8,840 nt of DNA, taken from NCBI GenBank assembly GCA_022563655.1, contig JADFMW010000112.1, positions 1-8,840 of the forward strand. Reading direction: 5' to 3'. Below the pieces are notes generated by a model. That model was not told the DNA's origin. It was given only the letters and a program-made list of their open reading frames with translations, and did not search any database. Position numbers and translations under genes: made by a program. How positions within the stretch are numbered: position 1 is the stretch's first letter; every line of letters starts with the position of its first letter. Origin of the DNA: Pseudomonadota bacterium. Its GTDB lineage: Bacteria > Pseudomonadota > Alphaproteobacteria > JAAXGF01. This document shows positions 5,396 to 8,840 of the stretch, in pieces.

Positions 5396-6727
5396 GTGGT
5401 CACTACCCTGACTAAAGCGCTCGCCGAGGTCGAGCGGGTTCCGTCTTGCCGGCTTTACGGCCGGGTGACGTCGGTGCTCGGTCTCTTGGTCGAATGCTCC
5501 GGGTTGCAGCGTGGCTTGAGCGTCGGCCGGCGCTGCGAGGTGCTGGCCCGGGGCGGCCGCCGGGTGACCTGCGAGGTGGTCGGCTTCCGCGACGACCGTG
5601 CGCTTCTGATGCCGTTCGGCTCGGTCGAGGGCATCGGCCGCGGCTGCAAGGCGGTGGTGGCCGAGTCCGAGCCGGTGGTCTACCCCAGCCCGCTGTGGCT
5701 CGGGCGCGTCGTCAACGCCTTCGGCGAGCCTCTCGACGACCGCGGCCCGGTGCCGCGCGGTGATGTGGCCTACGCGCTGCGCAACCAGCCGCCGCCGGCG
5801 CACACGCGCCGCCGGGTCAAGGGCAAGTTCGACCTCGGCGTGCGCTCCATCAACACGTTCTTGACCTGCTGTCGCGGCCAGCGCATGGGCATATTCGCCG
5901 GCTCGGGCGTCGGCAAGTCGGTGCTGCTCTCGATGCTCGCGCGGCATACCGGCGCCGGCGTCAACGCCATCGGACTGATCGGCGAGCGCGGCCGCGAGGT
6001 GCGCGAGTTTCTCGCCGACGACCTCGGCCCCGAGGGCCTCGCGCGCAGCGTCATCGTCGTCGCCACCTCGGACGAATCGCCCTTGGTGCGCCGCCAGGCA
6101 GCGTATCTCACGATGACCCTCGCCGAGTACTTCCGCGACCTCGAAAACGACGTTCTGTGCCTGATCGACAGCGTCACCCGCTTCGCCATGGCGCAGCGCG
6201 AGATCGGGCTGTCGGCCGGCGAGCCCCCCACCACCAAGGGCTATACGCCCACCGTCTTCGCCGAGCTGCCCAAGCTCCTCGAGCGCGCCGGGCCGGGCAG
6301 CGGTAAAGGCACGATCACCGGGCTGTTCACCGTGCTCGTCGAGGGCGACGACCACAACGAGCCGGTTTCCGACGCCGTGCGCGGCATCCTCGACGGCCAC
6401 ATCGTGCTCGACCGCGCCATCGCCGAGCGCGGGCGTTTCCCCGCGGTCAACGTGCTGCGCAGCGTCTCGCGCACCATGCCAAGGTGCAACTCCGACGCCG
6501 AGAACCGGCTCGTCGACCGCGCGCGGTCGCTGATGGCGGTGTACGAGGACATGGCCGAAATGATCCGCCTCGGCGCCTACCGGCACGGCTCCGATCCGGC
6601 GGTCGACGAGGCGATACGCTACCGCGAGGCGCTCGAGGCGTTCCTTGCCCAAGACAAGACCGAACGGGGCGATTTGGCGACCGGCTACGCCCAGCTCGCC
6701 GAGATCTTCGAGGCCGAGGCGGCGTGA
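5396..6727 (+). CDS. fliI: Flagellum-specific ATPase FliI
   Basis: This encodes a 443-residue export ATPase of the flagellar type III secretion apparatus, related to F1 beta subunits. It forms a hexamer at the cytoplasmic face of the basal body with FliJ and FliH. Visible motifs are the Walker A loop AGSGVGKS (168-175), the catalytic glutamate in LIGERGREV (E197), the Walker B strand VLCLIDSVTR (D258), the PTTKGYTPTVF segment (278-288) and the ATPase signature PAVNVLRSVSR (349-359). The N-terminal barrel begins at RLYGRVTSVLGLLVE. The GTG at 5396 gives the usual family N-terminus (TTLTKALAEVERVP) and usual length, and follows an AGGGGG about 15 bases upstream. An in-frame ATG at 5357 adds 13 residues with no ribosome binding site, and a TTG at 5306 would place the CtrA-like site inside the gene. 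The stop overlaps fliJ. Confidence 0.95.
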   Translation: MVTTLTKALAEVERVPSCRLYGRVTSVLGLLVECSGLQRGLSVGRRCEVLARGGRRVTCEVVGFRDDRALLMPFGSVEGIGRGCKAVVAESEPVVYPSPLWLGRVVNAFGEPLDDRGPVPRGDVAYALRNQPPPAHTRRRVKGKFDLGVRSINTFLTCCRGQRMGIFAGSGVGKSVLLSMLARHTGAGVNAIGLIGERGREVREFLADDLGPEGLARSVIVVATSDESPLVRRQAAYLTMTLAEYFRDLENDVLCLIDSVTRFAMAQREIGLSAGEPPTTKGYTPTVFAELPKLLERAGPGSGKGTITGLFTVLVEGDDHNEPVSDAVRGILDGHIVLDRAIAERGRFPAVNVLRSVSRTMPRCNSDAENRLVDRARSLMAVYEDMAEMIRLGAYRHGSDPAVDEAIRYREALEAFLAQDKTERGDLATGYAQLAEIFEAEAA

Positions 6728-7143
6728 AGGCACTCGCGACGCTGGTCCGGCTGCACAAGCAGCTGGTTAACGAGAAGCGCGCCGAGCTCACCGAAATCGA
6801 GGTCGGGCGCGAGGCCCTCCGCGACCAGTCCGACCGCCTCGCCGCAGAGGTCGAAAGCGAGAAACAGTTCGCGGCGGGGTCCTTCGAGGGGGGCCGGTCG
6901 TATCCGCGCTACGTGCGCCGGATCGACGCCGAGCGGCGCGTCATCGCGACCGAGATCGCCAAGCTCGACGCCGCCATCGTCGAGGCCGGCGAGGCCCTCG
7001 CCGCGGCCTACCAGGACCTCAAGAAGTACGAGATCACCTACGACATACGCGCCGGCAAGCTACGAGCGGCCGCGGCCAAACGCGACCAGGCCCAGCTCGA
7101 CGAAATCGCCATTACCCTCCACCGCCGCAAGCACGCGGGCTGA
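6724..7143 (+). CDS. fliJ: Flagellar export protein FliJ
   Basis: This encodes a 139-residue, charged, almost wholly helical protein with the heptad character of a two-stranded coiled coil throughout. It has no cysteine and no membrane segment. FliJ forms the central stalk of the FliI ATPase ring, links it to FlhA and escorts unloaded chaperones. Identification rests on position right after fliI, size, coiled-coil composition and the typical start KALATLVRLHKQLVNEKRAE. The GTG start overlaps the fliI TGA as GTGA, which implies translational coupling. A tyrosine-containing segment (DLKKYEITYDIR, about 98-109) breaks the strictly charged pattern near the C-terminal third. FliJ sequences are poorly conserved, so the name depends partly on context. 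Confidence 0.88.
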   Translation: MKALATLVRLHKQLVNEKRAELTEIEVGREALRDQSDRLAAEVESEKQFAAGSFEGGRSYPRYVRRIDAERRVIATEIAKLDAAIVEAGEALAAAYQDLKKYEITYDIRAGKLRAAAAKRDQAQLDEIAITLHRRKHAG

Positions 7144-7182
7144 GCGGCGGCGGCGCGAGCGAGGGGCCGATCGGGCGCCCGC

Positions 7183-8535
7183 CTACGCCACCACGGCGCC
7201 GCTTGCGCCGGCGGCGAGGGCTTCGAGGGGGGCGACGGGGAAGGTTCGGGCGACCTGGAAGCGGAGCGTGCCGGTGAGGCCGCCGAGTTCGAGGCCCTGG
7301 GTGAAGATGGCGGTGATGTCGCGGCGCTCGCCGTCGGCGAGCGGCGTCTGGCTCCGCAGGATCAGGTCGAGGCGGCGATCGCGCAGGAACCCGTCTAGCT
7401 GCAGCTCGCCGAGGCGGCTCAATTCGACCTCGACGACGAAGCGCGCCTCGTCGCTCTCGTCGTCGTCGGGGTCGCCGCGGCGGCGCACGAACAGGCGCAG
7501 CTGGCGCAGTTGGGCACCGTCGAACAGCGGCACCAGGTAGGGCTGCCAATCGCCGGGCGCGGGCCGGTCGGCGAGGGCGGCGATGTGGCCGAAATCTCCG
7601 GCCAGGCGGCGCACCAGATCGCCGTGGCCGCCGTTCTCGAGCGCGCGCAGCGCCGCCCGCCCGAGCCAGCCGGCGAGATCGCCCGCGCGCAGCGCCGCCA
7701 CGAATGCAAGCACCATGCGGGTCAGGTCGGAGCCGGCTTGGGGAACCGCTCGGTCGATGGTGGCCTGGGCGAGATTGGGATCGATGCCGCGCAACGCCTC
7801 GAGGGCGTCGCCGAGCGCCGGCCAGCTGCGGGCGATGTCGAGCGCCTGGGCGCGCGATTCGGGTGCCACGGGAAGCGGCGGGGGCGCGACGCGGGGCGCG
7901 TCGGGCGGCCGGCCGTCGACGAGCTCGACGGTGGCGGCGAACGTCGGGCCGCCGCGCACCCGCAGGGTCACGGTAGTGCCGCGGCGCAGATCGAGGTGGC
8001 CGGCAATGGCGAGGGTGCCCCCCTCGGTGCGCACCAGTACCCGTCCCGCCGGATCGCGGCCGACGACCGCGCCGACGATCACCGCTCCCGCCGGCAGCGC
8101 GGCGAGCGCCGGCGGAACCGTGCCCGACGAGGTGACGACCGGACGCGCGGGTGCAATCGGCGCAGTGCCCGTTGGCGCGCGCACCGGGGCGGTCTCGGCG
8201 TCCGTGGGCCGGCGGGCGGGTTGGGGCGGCCGACCGTCGACGAGCTCGACGGTGGCGGCGAATGCCGGGCCTCCGGCAACCGGGTCGCCGCGTACCGGGG
8301 TGCCGCGTACCCGCAAGGTCACGGTGTTGCCGCGCCGCAGATCGAGGTGGCTGGCAAGGGCGAGGGCGCCGGCGTCGGTGCGCACCAGGACGCGTCCCGC
8401 CGTGTCGTGCCCGGTGACCGCGCCGACGATCAGCGCTCCCGTGGGAAACGCGGCGAGCGCCGGCGGAACCCCGCCCGACGAGGTCACGACCGCGCGCGCG
8501 GCCGGAAACGGTGGATTGCCCGTCGGCGCGAGCAC
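7183..8535 (-). CDS. FliK-like flagellar protein, internally duplicated, probably frameshifted at the start
   Basis: The long frame encodes 450 residues from a GTG with no ribosome binding site. Residues 3-104 and 120-211 are two copies of one module, each containing VVTSSG, RVLVRT, HLDLRRG, VTLRV and FAATVELVDGRPP. Copy one has ten extra residues (79-88). Proline- and alanine-rich linkers follow. The C-terminal region (about 345-428: RFVVEVELSRLGELQLDG, LDLILRSQTPLADGERRDI, GLTGTLRFQV) resembles the FliK hook-length control domain, which switches export substrate specificity. FliK proteins likewise have a long, variable, proline-rich N-terminus. Location directly downstream of flhA on the same strand supports a flagellar role. 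The natural start is probably the ATG at 8627, one base out of frame (see 8541-8627). It could instead be a lineage-specific flagellar protein of unknown function. Confidence 0.75.
   Translation of the reverse strand: MLAPTGNPPFPAARAVVTSSGGVPPALAAFPTGALIVGAVTGHDTAGRVLVRTDAGALALASHLDLRRGNTVTLRVRGTPVRGDPVAGGPAFAATVELVDGRPPQPARRPTDAETAPVRAPTGTAPIAPARPVVTSSGTVPPALAALPAGAVIVGAVVGRDPAGRVLVRTEGGTLAIAGHLDLRRGTTVTLRVRGGPTFAATVELVDGRPPDAPRVAPPPLPVAPESRAQALDIARSWPALGDALEALRGIDPNLAQATIDRAVPQAGSDLTRMVLAFVAALRAGDLAGWLGRAALRALENGGHGDLVRRLAGDFGHIAALADRPAPGDWQPYLVPLFDGAQLRQLRLFVRRRGDPDDDESDEARFVVEVELSRLGELQLDGFLRDRRLDLILRSQTPLADGERRDITAIFTQGLELGGLTGTLRFQVARTFPVAPLEALAAGASGAVVA
7903..8529 (-). repeat. Tandem duplication of a ~100-codon module
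   Basis: The two module copies lie at 8529-8224 and 8178-7903, offset by 351 bp, with a 30-bp deletion in the second copy. Long stretches are nearly identical at the nucleotide level, for example GTCGACGAGCTCGACGGTGG near 7915 and again near 8236. That points to a fairly recent in-frame duplication. Confidence 0.85.
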
Positions 8536-8540
8536 GGCGG

Positions 8541-8627
8541 CTACCGCGCGGCCCCCGGTCGGCCGACCGCCGGTCCGGCGACCCCCGGTCCGGGGTGGCG
8601 GCGCTCGACTATCGCGTCACTACGCAT
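8541..8627 (-). other. Out-of-frame start segment of the FliK-like gene
   Basis: An ATG at 8627-8625 is preceded by GAGGG five bases upstream and lies 19 bp after the flhA stop, just where the next operon gene should start. Its frame runs 28 codons (MRSDAIVERRHPGPG...) and stops at the TAG at 8543-8541. The long FliK-like frame is open back to the TGA at 8619-8617, so the two frames overlap over 8544-8616. That stretch contains two G5 tracts (8582-8586 and 8552-8556). One extra G in either tract would fuse them into one protein of about 480 residues. Confidence 0.65.
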
Positions 8628-8632
8628 GGCTT

Positions 8633-8637
8633 CCCTC
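8633..8637 (-). promoter_or_regulatory. Shine-Dalgarno GAGGG that marks the ATG at 8627
   Basis: GAGGG in the transcript, with five bases to the ATG at 8627, is the only good ribosome binding site in the flhA-to-FliK-like junction. It argues that translation begins at 8627 and not at the GTG at 8535, which has no comparable signal. Confidence 0.6.
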
Positions 8638-8646
8638 AACGACGCA

Positions 8647-8840
8647 TCAAATCTGCCCCACGGTACGAATCTTCGCCTTCGGATGAATCTCGTTTTGCGA
8701 CATCACCGGGGTCGAGGCGCGGAAACGTTCGACGATCGAGCGCACGAACGAGCGGATCGCCGGGCTGGTCAAGAGCACCGGCGTCTCGCCCATCATGGCG
8801 TGGCGTTCGAAGGTCTGGCGCACCGCGGCGATGAACTCCT
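8647..8840 (-). CDS. flhA: Flagellar export gate protein FlhA (C-terminal end, partial)
   Basis: Only the last 63 codons and stop are in the window; the gene continues beyond position 8840. FlhA is the large export-gate membrane protein of the flagellar type III secretion system, whose cytoplasmic domain binds FliJ, chaperones and substrates. The visible part is the end of that domain: ETPVLLTSPAIRSFVRSIVE, then FRASTPVMSQNEIHPKAKIR and the terminal TVGQI. The SQNEI segment and TVGQI ending are characteristic of FlhA. The gene runs convergently to fliI-fliJ and is followed after 19 bp by the FliK-like gene, probably in one transcript. Confidence 0.93.
   Translation of the reverse strand, partial: EFIAAVRQTFERHAMMGETPVLLTSPAIRSFVRSIVERFRASTPVMSQNEIHPKAKIRTVGQI

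Noticed and set aside
5327..6733. A 468-codon minus-strand open frame opposite fliI
   Set aside because: It is antisense to a complete FliI with all ATPase motifs. Its histidine- and alanine-rich composition is what the reverse strand of GC-rich codons produces.
7144..7182. Terminator between fliJ and the FliK-like gene
   Set aside because: The 39-bp gap has only a short GGGCGCCC palindrome and no T-run, so a terminator cannot be supported.
7583..8686. A 367-codon plus-strand open frame opposite the FliK-like gene
   Set aside because: Serine-, arginine- and threonine-rich low-complexity translation with the duplication mirrored in it. The minus-strand frame has the better domain content and operon position.

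Overview
The window looks like part of an alphaproteobacterial chromosome, probably Rhodospirillales-like. It is GC-rich with strongly GC-biased third codon positions. It carries ctrA, the response regulator typical of this class, divergent from the flagellar export genes fliI-fliJ, with the end of flhA converging on them. The Nfu and 1-Cys peroxiredoxin sequences also look alphaproteobacterial. No rRNA, tRNA, CRISPR array or intact insertion sequence was found.

Layout. (1) 1-1570 is accessory-looking: one minus-strand gene (259-1101), clearly more AT-rich than the rest, encodes a protein with a HEPN-like R-N-x3-H motif near its C-terminus. Non-coding or eroded DNA lies on both sides, with several short open stretches that look like gene tails but have no start. 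(2) 1571-2346 holds a Prx6-type peroxiredoxin, followed by a short coding-looking tail in another frame. (3) 2403-3193 holds a phytanoyl-CoA-dioxygenase-family oxygenase on the minus strand, whose stop codon lies in a 19-bp tandem duplication. (4) 3429-4382 encodes an unusual iron-sulfur scaffold: an Nfu N-terminal domain, a NifU domain that has lost its CxxC, and a second NifU domain that keeps it. Two in-frame tandem repeats interrupt it. (5) 4466-8840 is a cell-cycle/motility block: ctrA (minus), a divergent control region with two CtrA-box-like sites, fliI-fliJ (plus, overlapping by 4 bp), and flhA followed by a FliK-like gene (minus).

How the genes fit together. CtrA controls flagellar and cell-cycle genes in alphaproteobacteria, and the near-consensus sites between ctrA and fliI suggest it controls both here. 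FliI and FliJ are the export ATPase and its central stalk, FlhA is the export gate, and the gene after flhA has a C-terminal region resembling the hook-length control domain of FliK. That gene appears frameshifted near its start: a good ATG with a Shine-Dalgarno sequence opens a frame that stops after 28 codons, one base out of register with the long frame. I see no complete new defence or biosynthetic system. The most unusual items are the reversed double-NifU scaffold with repeat expansions, the frameshifted and internally duplicated FliK-like gene, and the HEPN-like orphan.
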